This document shows positions 1 through 5,997 of a DNA stretch of 17,069 nucleotides, piece by piece. The stretch covers positions 1 to 17,069 of the forward strand of contig JBIKLI010000054.1 in the NCBI GenBank assembly GCA_044359885.1, written 5' to 3'. The position numbers and the translations under genes were made by a program. The notes beneath the pieces were generated by a model, which searched no databases, was not told where the DNA came from, and was given only the letters and a program-made list of their open reading frames with translations. Source of the DNA: CAIOSQ01 sp044359885. GTDB taxonomy: Bacteria > Pseudomonadota > Alphaproteobacteria > CACIAM-22H2. Every line of letters begins with the position of its first letter. Positions within the stretch are counted from its first letter, which is position 1.

Positions 1-991
1 GATGGTGGTCGACGGCGCGGCAATCGCGCATGAACGCGATCCGTCGCTGCGGTTCCTGATCTTCGGCGACCAGGCTGTGATCGGCCCGTTGCTGGCGGCG
101 AATCCTCGCCTGCGCGAAGCGGCCGAACTGCGGCACACCGCGGACAAGATCGGCGGCGATGCGAAGCCGTCGGCCGCGCTGCGCGGCGGCCGAAATTCCT
201 CGATGCGCCTTGCCATCGATGCCGTTCGCGGCGGCGATGCCGAGGCGGTCGTGTCGGCCGGCAACACCGGCGCGCTGATGGCGATGGCGAAATTCGTGCT
301 GCGCACGCTGGAGTCGATCGACCGTCCGGCGATCGCCTCGTTCTTCCCGACCCTGCGCGGGGAGAGCGTGATGCTCGACCTGGGCGCCAACGTCGAATGC
401 GGCGCCGAAAATCTCGCGCAATTCGCGGTCATGGGCGAGGCCTTCGCCCGCGCCGTTCTCGGCGTGCATCAGCCGAGCATTGGCCTGCTCAACGTCGGAT
501 CCGAGGAACTGAAGGGTCACGACGAGGTGCGCGCGGCCGCGGCCACGCTGCGCGCCGGGCGGCTGAGCGGCCAGTTCCACGGCTTCGTCGAAGGCAACGA
601 CATCACGGAGGGGACGACCGACGTGGTCGTCACCGACGGCTTCACCGGGAACATCGCCCTCAAGACCGCGGAAGGCACGGCGCGTCTCTACAGCGAGTTC
701 CTGCGCGGCGCCTTCCGGTCGTCGCTGAGCGCGAAGCTCGGCTATGTGCTCGCGCGGCACGCCCTGGCCAAGGTGCGCGAGCGCACCGATCCGCGCCGTT
801 ACAACGGCGCGATGTTCCTCGGCCTGAACGGGGTGGTGGTCAAGAGCCATGGCGGGACCGACGCGATCGGCTTCGCCAACGCCATCGGCGTCGCGGCCGA
901 CATGATCGCCAGCGACATCAACTCGCGAATCGGGCGGGAGATCGCGCATCTCGCCACACCGTCGCCAGCGACCCAGGACGCGCCGCCATGA
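1..991 (+). CDS. plsX: Phosphate acyltransferase PlsX (5' end cut by window)
   Basis: PlsX converts acyl-ACP and phosphate to acyl-phosphate, the acyl donor for PlsY in the first step of phospholipid synthesis at the inner membrane. The reading frame is open from the left edge, and the first visible codons (MVVDGAAIAHER) match the family just after its N-terminal DAMGGD segment, so about 20 residues lie outside and the ATG at position 2 is internal. Family motifs seen in order are SAGNTGAL, LDLGAN, NVGSEELKG, VVTDGFTGNIALK and LGLNGVVVKSHGG. The stop codon overlaps the fabH start (ATGA at 988-991), so the two are almost certainly co-transcribed and translationally coupled; plsX-fabH is a common bacterial pair. 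The last ~15 codons beyond REIAHL are unconserved. Identification is very secure. Confidence 0.96.
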   Translation, partial: MVVDGAAIAHERDPSLRFLIFGDQAVIGPLLAANPRLREAAELRHTADKIGGDAKPSAALRGGRNSSMRLAIDAVRGGDAEAVVSAGNTGALMAMAKFVLRTLESIDRPAIASFFPTLRGESVMLDLGANVECGAENLAQFAVMGEAFARAVLGVHQPSIGLLNVGSEELKGHDEVRAAAATLRAGRLSGQFHGFVEGNDITEGTTDVVVTDGFTGNIALKTAEGTARLYSEFLRGAFRSSLSAKLGYVLARHALAKVRERTDPRRYNGAMFLGLNGVVVKSHGGTDAIGFANAIGVAADMIASDINSRIGREIAHLATPSPATQDAPP

Positions 992-1983
992 CCATGGCCG
1001 GCATGCGCCGCATGTCGCGGGTGGTCGGCGTCGGCGGCTACCTGCCGGCCCGCATCGTCGCCAACGCCGAACTCGAGGCGCGCCTGGACACCAGCGATGC
1101 CTGGATCAGCGAACGCACGGGAATCCTTCAGCGGCATGTGGCCGCCGACGGCGAACTGACCTCGGACCTTGCGATCGCGGCAGCGCGCGGCGCCCTCGCC
1201 GAAGCCGCGATCGCGCCGGGCGAGATCGATCTGATCGTCCTCGCGACGACCACGCCGGACGAGACGTTCCCGGCCACCGCCGTGCGCGTCCAGGCCGCGC
1301 TGGGCTGCGGCCGCGCGATCGCGTTCGACATCCAGGCCGTGTGCAGCGGCTTCGTCTACGCGCTCGCGGTGGCGGACAATTTCCTGCGGGTGGGCCAGGC
1401 CAGGACGGCGCTGGTGATCGGCGCCGAGACCTTCAGCCGGATCCTGGACTGGACCGACCGCGGCACGGCGGTGCTGTTCGGCGACGGCGCCGGCGCCGTG
1501 GTTCTGCGCGCCGAAGAGCCCGATGCAGGGCAGGAGACGGCGCGCGGAATCCTGTCCACTCATCTTCATGCAGACGGCCGGCACCACGACGCGCTCTATG
1601 CCGATGGCGGGCCATCTTCGACGCCCGGACGGACCGGGGTCGTCAGGATGAACGGCCGCGAGGTCTTCCGGCACGCCGTCGACAAGCTTGCCAGCGTCGT
1701 CGAGGAGGCCCTGGAGGCGAACGGATTGTCGCCCGCCGATGTCGACTGGCTGGTGCCCCATCAGGCGAACCGCCGGATCATCGACGGCATGGCGAAGAAA
1801 CTGGGACTGCCGCCCGAGCGCGTGATCGTGACCGTCGACAGACACGCGAACACGTCGGCCGCCTCGATCCCGCTCGCGCTCTGGGAGGCGACGACGGCCC
1901 GCCGTTTCGCGCCGGGCGAGATCGTCCTTCTGGAGGCGATCGGGGGCGGGCTGACCTGGGGCGCCTGCGTCATCCGCTGGTGA
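988..1983 (+). CDS. fabH: Beta-ketoacyl-ACP synthase III (FabH)
   Basis: FabH condenses acetyl-CoA with malonyl-ACP to begin type II fatty acid synthesis in the cytoplasm. The 331-residue thiolase-fold protein shows the full Cys-His-Asn triad: Cys119 in AVCSGFVYAL, His258 in VPHQANRRIID and Asn288 in DRHANTSAASIP. The glycine-rich GDGAGAVVL segment and the C-terminal EAIGGGLTWGA are also present. ATG 988 overlaps the plsX stop and has AGGA at 975-978, nine bases upstream. In-frame ATGs at 994, 1003 and 1012 are possible alternatives; the family core begins near SRVVGVGGYLP, so the first eight or so residues are a short extension. The same frame is open far upstream of 988, but that part lies over plsX and is not coding. 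About 70 bp separate it from ihfA. Confidence 0.96.
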   Translation: MTMAGMRRMSRVVGVGGYLPARIVANAELEARLDTSDAWISERTGILQRHVAADGELTSDLAIAAARGALAEAAIAPGEIDLIVLATTTPDETFPATAVRVQAALGCGRAIAFDIQAVCSGFVYALAVADNFLRVGQARTALVIGAETFSRILDWTDRGTAVLFGDGAGAVVLRAEEPDAGQETARGILSTHLHADGRHHDALYADGGPSSTPGRTGVVRMNGREVFRHAVDKLASVVEEALEANGLSPADVDWLVPHQANRRIIDGMAKKLGLPPERVIVTVDRHANTSAASIPLALWEATTARRFAPGEIVLLEAIGGGLTWGACVIRW

Positions 1984-1994
1984 CGGCCGACGGT

Positions 1995-2023
1995 TTGACG
2001 CGTTCTTTCCGCGGCGCTAGTTT
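1995..2023 (+). promoter_or_regulatory. Candidate sigma-70-type promoter for ihfA-merR
   Basis: TTGACG (1995-2000) and TAGTTT (2018-2023) are separated by 17 bases in the 70-bp fabH-ihfA gap. The -35 box matches the consensus at 5 of 6 positions; the -10 box is weaker, keeping only the TA start and final T. A start near 2030 would give a leader of roughly 25 bases. Inferred from spacing and sequence only; read-through from plsX-fabH is equally possible, as no terminator is visible. Confidence 0.4.
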
Positions 2024-2053
2024 TCAATCCAACCTGCCGGGACCGTAGCCGAC

Positions 2054-2401
2054 ATGAACGAGAGCAATACCACGATCACGCGGGCCGACCTTGCAGAGGC
2101 CGTCTACAACGAGCTCGGATTGTCCCGCAACGATTGCGCGAAATACGTGGAGATGGTGCTCGCCGAGGTCATCGGAGCGCTGGAGCGCAACGAGACCGTC
2201 AAGCTCTCCTCCTTCGGCAGCTTCTCGGTCCGCCAGAAGGGCCAGCGCGTCGGCCGCAATCCGAAGACCGGCGAAGAGGTGCCGATCCTGCCCCGCAAGG
2301 TGCTGGTGTTCCGCGCCTCGCACGTGCTCAAGAACCGTATCAACCGCTCGCTCGCGAAAGCTGCCGCCAAGCCCGCTGGCGCAGCCGGTGGCGGCACGTG
2401 A
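2054..2401 (+). CDS. ihfA: Integration host factor subunit alpha (IhfA)
   Basis: IhfA pairs with IhfB to form a sequence-specific DNA-bending heterodimer. It shapes nucleoid DNA and helps sigma-54 activators such as NtrC reach the promoter by looping. The 115-residue protein has the HU/IHF fold: N-terminal helices (TRADLAEAVYNELGLSR), the VKLSSFGSFSVR signature (residues 49-60), and the beta-arm GRNPKTGEEVPI (67-78) with the DNA-intercalating proline in RNP (Pro70). The RNPKTGE arm and overall length favour alpha over HU or beta. A run of Ala/Gly/Lys follows residue 98, slightly longer than in enterobacterial IhfA. A weak GGGA lies 11 bases before the ATG. The stop overlaps the GTG start of the next gene (GTGA, 2398-2401), a pairing with a MerR-like gene familiar from alphaproteobacteria. 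Confidence 0.94.
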   Translation: MNESNTTITRADLAEAVYNELGLSRNDCAKYVEMVLAEVIGALERNETVKLSSFGSFSVRQKGQRVGRNPKTGEEVPILPRKVLVFRASHVLKNRINRSLAKAAAKPAGAAGGGT

Positions 2402-2892
2402 GCGAGACCCCGCGGGCGATCGTCGCCATGGGGATGGCGGCTGAACTCGGCCGCGAGCGGGCGGCGAAATCCGCCGACGCGTTTCGCACCATCAGCGAGG
2501 TCGCCGAGCAACTCGACATCCCTCAGCACGTGCTTCGTTTCTGGGAAACGCGGTTCAGCCAGGTCCGCCCGCTCAAGCGCGCCGGCGGGCGCCGCTACTA
2601 CCGTCCGGAGGATGTCGACCTTCTGCGCCGGATCCGTAGCCTGCTCTACCAGCAGGGTTACACGATCAAGGGCGTCCAGAAGCTGCTGCGCGAAACCTCC
2701 CGGCCGCCCGAGATCGATCGGCTGGTCGAACCCGCGGGGCTTGCCGAAGCGGCGCCTGCCCGAATGCAGGCAGACGTCGCCGAGGCACGCGGAGAGCACG
2801 GCGCCATGGAAGCCATCGCCTCGGTCATCGCCGAATTGGAGGCGATCCGCGCCGAACTGCTGCTGCTCAAGCTGGACAGCACGAAGCGTTGA
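2398..2892 (+). CDS. MerR-family transcriptional regulator linked to ihfA
   Basis: This is a 164-residue DNA-binding regulator of unknown target. Residues ~29-97 form a MerR winged helix-turn-helix: FRTISEVAEQLDIPQHVLRFWE, then the wing GGRRYYRPEDVDLLRRI and the YTIKGVQKLL helix. The rest is an Ala/Glu/Leu-rich helix ending EAIRAELLLLKLDSTKR, likely a dimerisation coiled coil. There is no effector domain, and the protein has no cysteine at all, so the metal-sensing MerR mode is excluded. I chose GTG 2398 because it overlaps the ihfA stop (GTGA) and implies coupling. ATG 2428 and ATG 2434 are in-frame alternatives that keep the whole winged helix, and the conserved part begins only near residue 29. 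The frame stays open upstream, but that is a shadow of ihfA. Confidence 0.88.
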   Translation: MSETPRAIVAMGMAAELGRERAAKSADAFRTISEVAEQLDIPQHVLRFWETRFSQVRPLKRAGGRRYYRPEDVDLLRRIRSLLYQQGYTIKGVQKLLRETSRPPEIDRLVEPAGLAEAAPARMQADVAEARGEHGAMEAIASVIAELEAIRAELLLLKLDSTKR

Positions 2893-2917
2893 ACCGGCGC
2901 ACACGGTTACGTATATT
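2889..2917 (+). promoter_or_regulatory. Promoter for tRNA-Pro
   Basis: TTGAAC (2889-2894) and TATATT (2912-2917) sit 17 bases apart, the best sigma-70-type match noticed in the window. Predicted start is near 2924, about 22 bases before the tRNA. The -35 box contains the merR stop codon (TGA 2890-2892), so promoter and coding end share bases. Confidence 0.65.
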
Positions 2918-2946
2918 CCGCGCCCTGTCGGCAACGACGGCACGGT

Positions 2947-3023
2947 CGGAGCGTAGCGCAGCCTGGTAGCGCATCAGTCTGGGGGACTGGGGGTCGTGGG
3001 TTCAAATCCCGCCGCTCCGACCA
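2947..3023 (+). tRNA. tRNA-Pro (anticodon GGG)
   Basis: All four arms fold without mismatch. Acceptor CGGAGCG (2947-2953) pairs with CGCTCCG (3013-3019); the D stem is GCGC/GCGC (2956-2959, 2969-2972). Anticodon stem TCAGT/ACTGG encloses loop CTGGGGG with anticodon GGG at 2981-2983, and T stem GTGGG/CCCGC encloses TTCAAAT. Discriminator A3020 and an encoded CCA (3021-3023) follow. The C1-G72 pair fits bacterial tRNA-Pro. It reads CCC, and by wobble CCU, codons. It has its own promoter. No T-run terminator is visible downstream, and the end of the minus-strand cinA-like gene overlaps it. Confidence 0.97.
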
Positions 3024-3495
3024 TTTCGGCGATCATGACGAGGGCGCAGCGCACGGTCGCGGCGCGGACGTCACGCCGGTCACCGGCAAAGACCGCGCGG
3101 CGGTGGCGCGTCGACGTTCCCGATCTGGCGCAGGCGAGATGCACCAGGCCGACCGGCTTGTTCGATGTCGCGCCGCCGGGACCCGCGATGCCGGTGACCG
3201 CGACCGCGATCCCGGCGCCCGACCGGCGCAACGCGCCCTCGGCCATGGCCACGGCGACCGCTTCGCTGACGGCCCCATGGGTGGCCAGGACGGCGTCGCT
3301 GACGCCGAGCATCTCGCGCTTGGCGGCATCGGAGTAGACGACGTAGCCCCGGTCGACGACATCTGACGACCCGGGGATGGCGGTCAGCGCGGCCGCGATC
3401 AGCCCACCGGTGCAGGACTCGGCCGTCGCGAGGGTGAGGTTCGCCACGCGGCAGGCCGCCAGGACGGCAGCGGCTTGTTCGTCGAAACGGTCCAT
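2974..3495 (-). CDS. pncC: CinA C-terminal domain protein / nicotinamide-nucleotide amidohydrolase PncC
   Basis: PncC-type proteins deamidate nicotinamide mononucleotide to nicotinate mononucleotide, salvaging the NMN released by DNA ligase. The 173-residue protein is the stand-alone CinA C-terminal domain, without the MoaB-like N-terminal half. Conserved motifs are LATAESCTGGLIAAALT near the N-terminus (with the family's catalytic serine), the YVVYSDAAKREMLGV segment, GAVSEAVAVAMAEGA and VTGIAGPGG. The family normally ends near ALVMIAEMVG; here the last 16 residues (to SPPD) are read from the antisense strand of the tRNA-Pro gene, and the stop sits in the tRNA anticodon stem. That tail is probably unselected. 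The ATG at 3493-3495 has GAGGAAG just upstream, overlapping the pgpA stop nine bases away, so it forms an operon with pgpA. Confidence 0.9.
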   Translation of the reverse strand: MDRFDEQAAAVLAACRVANLTLATAESCTGGLIAAALTAIPGSSDVVDRGYVVYSDAAKREMLGVSDAVLATHGAVSEAVAVAMAEGALRRSGAGIAVAVTGIAGPGGATSNKPVGLVHLACARSGTSTRHRRAVFAGDRRDVRAATVRCALVMIAEMVGAAGFEPTTPSPPD

Positions 3496-3499
3496 CGGT

Positions 3500-3506
3500 C
3501 TTCCTC
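3500..3506 (-). promoter_or_regulatory. Shine-Dalgarno of the pncC/cinA-like gene overlapping the pgpA stop
   Basis: Read on the minus strand, GAGGAAG lies four bases before the ATG and overlaps the pgpA TGA (3505-3507). Ribosomes finishing pgpA would stop on this site, which supports translational coupling and fixes the start of the downstream gene. Confidence 0.55.
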
Positions 3507-3990
3507 AGATCGGCAGGTAGCGGCAGACCAGCCAGGCGACCGCGGCCGCCTGCACCCCGGCGACGGCGTCGTCCAGCATGACGCCCAGCCCGCCATGGAT
3601 GTTCCGGTCGCACCAGTCCGCCGGGAACGGCTTGACGACGTCCGCGATCCGGAACGCGACGAAGCCGACCGCGTAGGCCGCGACGGACTGCGGCAGGACG
3701 GCGAGGACCAGGAGCTGGGCGGCGATCTCATCGATCACGATGTAGCCGGGGTCCTCGACGCCGTTGCGGGCCACGACCCGCCCTGCGGCCCAGCAGCCGG
3801 CGGCGAAGCAGATCGCCGCGGCGGCAAGGATGGCAGTCGCCCCGCCAGCCATGTGCAGGATCCAGGCGAGGGGCAGCGCCGCCAGGGATCCGAAGCTTCC
3901 CGGCGCGACGCGGACGCAGCCGATGCCAAGACCGGTCGCGATCATCATGTCGGCGCGACGGCTCTCGCCCGGGCGCGGTGCCACGGTCAT
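3505..3990 (-). CDS. pgpA: Phosphatidylglycerophosphatase A
   Basis: PgpA removes phosphate from phosphatidylglycerol phosphate to give phosphatidylglycerol at the inner membrane. The 161-residue protein shows the family pattern: CVRVAPGSFGSLAALPL near the N-terminus, VIDEIAAQLL with the acidic pair Asp87-Glu88, and FRIADVVKPFPADW followed by DRNIHGGLGVMLDD. Several hydrophobic stretches (about residues 35-70, 88-115 and 145-158) are membrane segments. The frame stays open to 4137, but the N-terminal part of that longer reading is Arg/Pro-rich and unlike the family. I chose ATG 3988-3990, which puts the first conserved motif near residue 22; AGGA lies directly before it and GGGAG about seven bases further up. 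It is followed after nine bases by the pncC/cinA-like gene; this pairing is common in alphaproteobacteria. Confidence 0.9.
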   Translation of the reverse strand: MTVAPRPGESRRADMMIATGLGIGCVRVAPGSFGSLAALPLAWILHMAGGATAILAAAAICFAAGCWAAGRVVARNGVEDPGYIVIDEIAAQLLVLAVLPQSVAAYAVGFVAFRIADVVKPFPADWCDRNIHGGLGVMLDDAVAGVQAAAVAWLVCRYLPI

Positions 3991-4108
3991 TCCTCGGTCT
4001 CCCGGTCGGCGGATCTGCTCAAGAGTAGCTCGCGCCGTCCGGCCGGGTCGAGATGCGCGCGGGTAGTTGCTGCGCCGCGGCCGTCTCCCGGCTATAGGAT
4101 GCGTTCGC
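3991..4108. promoter_or_regulatory. Divergent intergenic region between pgpA and the ypjD-like gene
   Basis: This 118-bp gap should hold promoters for both directions. Toward ypjD there is TATAGG at 4093-4098, so close to the ATG (4109) that a transcript from it would have almost no leader; TTGCTG at 4067-4072 is a poorly spaced -35. Toward pgpA, the minus strand carries TCGACC (complement of 4046-4051) and TACTCT (complement of 4022-4027) 18 bases apart. Both are weak matches, so this is tentative. Confidence 0.3.
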
Positions 4109-4924
4109 ATGTCGGCCTCGTCGTCGCTTCCGGGCATCGCAGCTCTCCTCGCCCTGTTGCCAGCCCTGCTTGCGGGCGGGTTCGGGGCGCGGCCCGTTTC
4201 CTCACGTGTCTTCTGGCTGGCGCTGGCGCCCGCGGTGCTGGGGCCGGCCTCGCTCGCGATCGCGCTTCAGAGCGTCGGCTGGCGGACGGGGATCGGTCCC
4301 GCGCTGTGGCTGGCGGTCGCGGCGAGCGCGATCGTGTTCGCGGTGCTGGCCGCGCTCAGCGACACCGCGCGACGGCTGGCGCCGCTGCTGGCGGGCTATC
4401 TGCTTCTGGTGGGCGTGCTGGCGCTGGCCTGGCAGCATGTGCCGTCGCGGCCGCTGCGCAGCCAGGACGGATCGGTCTGGCTGCTGATCCATGTCGCGGT
4501 GGCGCTGGTGGCCTATGGTCTCGTGACGGTCGCCGCGGTGGCCGGCATCGCGATCATGCTTCAGGAGCGCGCGGTGCGGTTGAAGTCGCCGACCCGGTTC
4601 ACGCGCAGCCTGCCGGCGATCGCCCTGGGGGAGGCCCTGCAGTTCCGTCTGCTTGCCGCCGTCGAGGGGTTGCTCTGCGGCGCGCTGCTGTCGGGCATCG
4701 CCATCAACCGGTTCCAGGGCGCGGGATGGCTGGCGGTCGACCACAAGACCGTCCTGTCGCTGCTCGCCTTCGCCATGATCGGGACGCTGCTGATCCTTCA
4801 TCTGCGTTTCGGCGTCAGCGGACGGCGTGCGGCGCGCTTCGGACTGTTTGCGTATCTGCTGCTGACCCTGGCCTATCCCGGGGTGAAGCTGGTCACCGAT
4901 GTCCTGATCGCCCCTGGCGGTTGA
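4109..4924 (+). CDS. ypjD: YpjD/CcsA-like inner-membrane protein (cytochrome c assembly family)
   Basis: This is a 271-residue, very hydrophobic protein with about eight membrane spans. The second half matches the cytochrome c assembly (CcsA/HemX/YpjD) family: LLIHVAVALVAYG with His128, a short amphipathic loop (LQERAVRLKSPT), then AVDHKTVLSLLAF with His212, and a C-terminal span ending AYPGVKLVTDVL. The two histidines sit where the family places heme-associated residues, but the tryptophan-rich WWD loop of true haem lyases is missing, so direct cytochrome c maturation is doubtful. YpjD proteins elsewhere have been linked to metal-ion resistance; I cannot tell the role here. The ATG at 4109 is the first start that does not run into Arg/Pro-rich sequence. 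It is transcribed away from pgpA and toward dusB, and may read through into dusB. Confidence 0.82.
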   Translation: MSASSSLPGIAALLALLPALLAGGFGARPVSSRVFWLALAPAVLGPASLAIALQSVGWRTGIGPALWLAVAASAIVFAVLAALSDTARRLAPLLAGYLLLVGVLALAWQHVPSRPLRSQDGSVWLLIHVAVALVAYGLVTVAAVAGIAIMLQERAVRLKSPTRFTRSLPAIALGEALQFRLLAAVEGLLCGALLSGIAINRFQGAGWLAVDHKTVLSLLAFAMIGTLLILHLRFGVSGRRAARFGLFAYLLLTLAYPGVKLVTDVLIAPGG

Positions 4925-4935
4925 CCGGATATCGG

Positions 4936-4964
4936 TTGCCGCGGGCCCGCCGCGAAGATATACG
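4936..4964 (+). promoter_or_regulatory. Candidate promoter for dusB-ntrBC
   Basis: TTGCCG (4936-4941) and TATACG (4959-4964) are 17 bases apart, each matching the sigma-70 consensus at 4 of 6. Transcription from it would start near 4971 and leave a leader of about 29 bases before dusB. It lies in the most AT-rich spot of the neighbourhood (4955-5000), which supports a regulatory role. I saw no -24/-12 sigma-54 pattern here. Confidence 0.45.
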
Positions 4965-4999
4965 ACTAAAGATTAGACATTTGGCCGAGTGACTAAAAA

Positions 5000-5986
5000 A
5001 TGAGCATTTCGATTGGGCCCATTCGCCTGACGTCACCGGTCATCCTCGCGCCGCTGTCGGGCATCAGCGATCTTCCGTTCCGCCGGATCGTCAAGCGATG
5101 GGGAGCCGGCATGGTCGTCTCGGAGATGATCGCCAGCCAGGCGATGATCCGCGAGACGCGCCAATCGATGCTGATGTCGCGCGGCGAACCCGAGCAGTTC
5201 CCGATGGCGGTCCAGCTCGCGGGCTGCGAGCCCGAAACGATGGCCGAGGCCGCGAAACTGAACGAGGACCGCGGCGCAGCCCTGATCGACATCAACTTCG
5301 GCTGCCCGGTCAAGAAGGTGGTCAATGGGCATGCCGGCTCCTCGCTGATGCGCGACGAAGCGCTGGCCGCACGCATCCTCGAGGCGACAGTCCGCGCGGT
5401 GCGCGTGCCTGTTACACTCAAGATGCGCATGGGCTGGGACCACGCCTCGCTCAACGCGCCGCGGCTTGCGCGAATCGCGGAGACCTGTGGGATCCGCATG
5501 GTCACGATCCATGGCCGCACGCGCTGCCAGTTCTACGAGGGCAGGGCCGATTGGGGTTTCGTGCGCCAGGTGAAGGAGGCGGTACGCATACCGGTCGTCG
5601 TCAACGGCGACATCGTCGCTGTCGACGATGCCGCCACCGCCCTCGCGCAATCGGGCGCCGACGGGGTGATGATCGGCCGCGGCGCCTGCGGCCGGCCATG
5701 GTTTCCGTCCCAGGTCATCGCCTTCCTCGCCAGCGGCCAGAGGCTCGCCGACCCGCCGCCGGAAATCCAGCGGGACACGTTGCTCGAGCATTTCGACGCG
5801 ATGCTCGTCCATTACGGAACCGACACCGGAATCCGCATGTCGCGCAAGCATATCGGCTGGTATGCGAAGGGATTTCCGGGCGCGGCCGAGTTCCGGGCGC
5901 GGGCCATGACGTTGTCCGACCCCGCGGCGATCCGCGCGGCGATCCACGGCGCCTGGGCGCCCGCGATCGAGCGGCAGGCCGCCTGA
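5000..5986 (+). CDS. dusB: tRNA-dihydrouridine synthase DusB (NifR3)
   Basis: Dus enzymes are FMN-dependent and reduce uridine to dihydrouridine in tRNA D-loops. In alphaproteobacteria this gene was historically called nifR3 because it leads the ntrBC operon. The 328-residue protein has the TIM-barrel start (VILAPLSGISDLPFRR), the catalytic cysteine in INFGCPVKKVV (Cys102), the FMN/substrate segments LKMRMGWD and VTIHGRTRCQFYEG, VVVNGDI, the phosphate-binding GADGVMIGRGACGRPW, and a C-terminal helical tRNA-binding region with MSRKHIGWYAKG. Length and motifs are normal for DusB. The start is preceded by A-rich sequence with only a weak GAGTGA as Shine-Dalgarno. ntrB begins 11 bases after the stop, so dusB-ntrB-ntrC is very probably one transcript. 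Confidence 0.94.
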   Translation: MSISIGPIRLTSPVILAPLSGISDLPFRRIVKRWGAGMVVSEMIASQAMIRETRQSMLMSRGEPEQFPMAVQLAGCEPETMAEAAKLNEDRGAALIDINFGCPVKKVVNGHAGSSLMRDEALAARILEATVRAVRVPVTLKMRMGWDHASLNAPRLARIAETCGIRMVTIHGRTRCQFYEGRADWGFVRQVKEAVRIPVVVNGDIVAVDDAATALAQSGADGVMIGRGACGRPWFPSQVIAFLASGQRLADPPPEIQRDTLLEHFDAMLVHYGTDTGIRMSRKHIGWYAKGFPGAAEFRARAMTLSDPAAIRAAIHGAWAPAIERQAA

Positions 5987-5997
5987 CCGCCGGCGCG

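Noticed and set aside
397..987. Upstream extension of the fabH frame into plsX
   Set aside because: The extension is Arg-rich out-of-frame plsX sequence with no FabH similarity; the real start is the ATG at 988.
2005..2045. IHF-binding site for autoregulation upstream of ihfA
   Set aside because: The TTTTCAATCC stretch only partly resembles the WATCAANNNNTTR consensus and the TTR part is missing.
3991..4137. N-terminal extension of PgpA to an upstream ATG
   Set aside because: The extra 49 residues are Arg/Pro-rich, would overlap the ypjD start, and the family starts close to the APGSFGSL motif.
4921..4999. Sigma-54 promoter upstream of dusB
   Set aside because: I looked for the GG-N10-GC core of a -24/-12 element and found none; the sigma-70-like pair is the better candidate.
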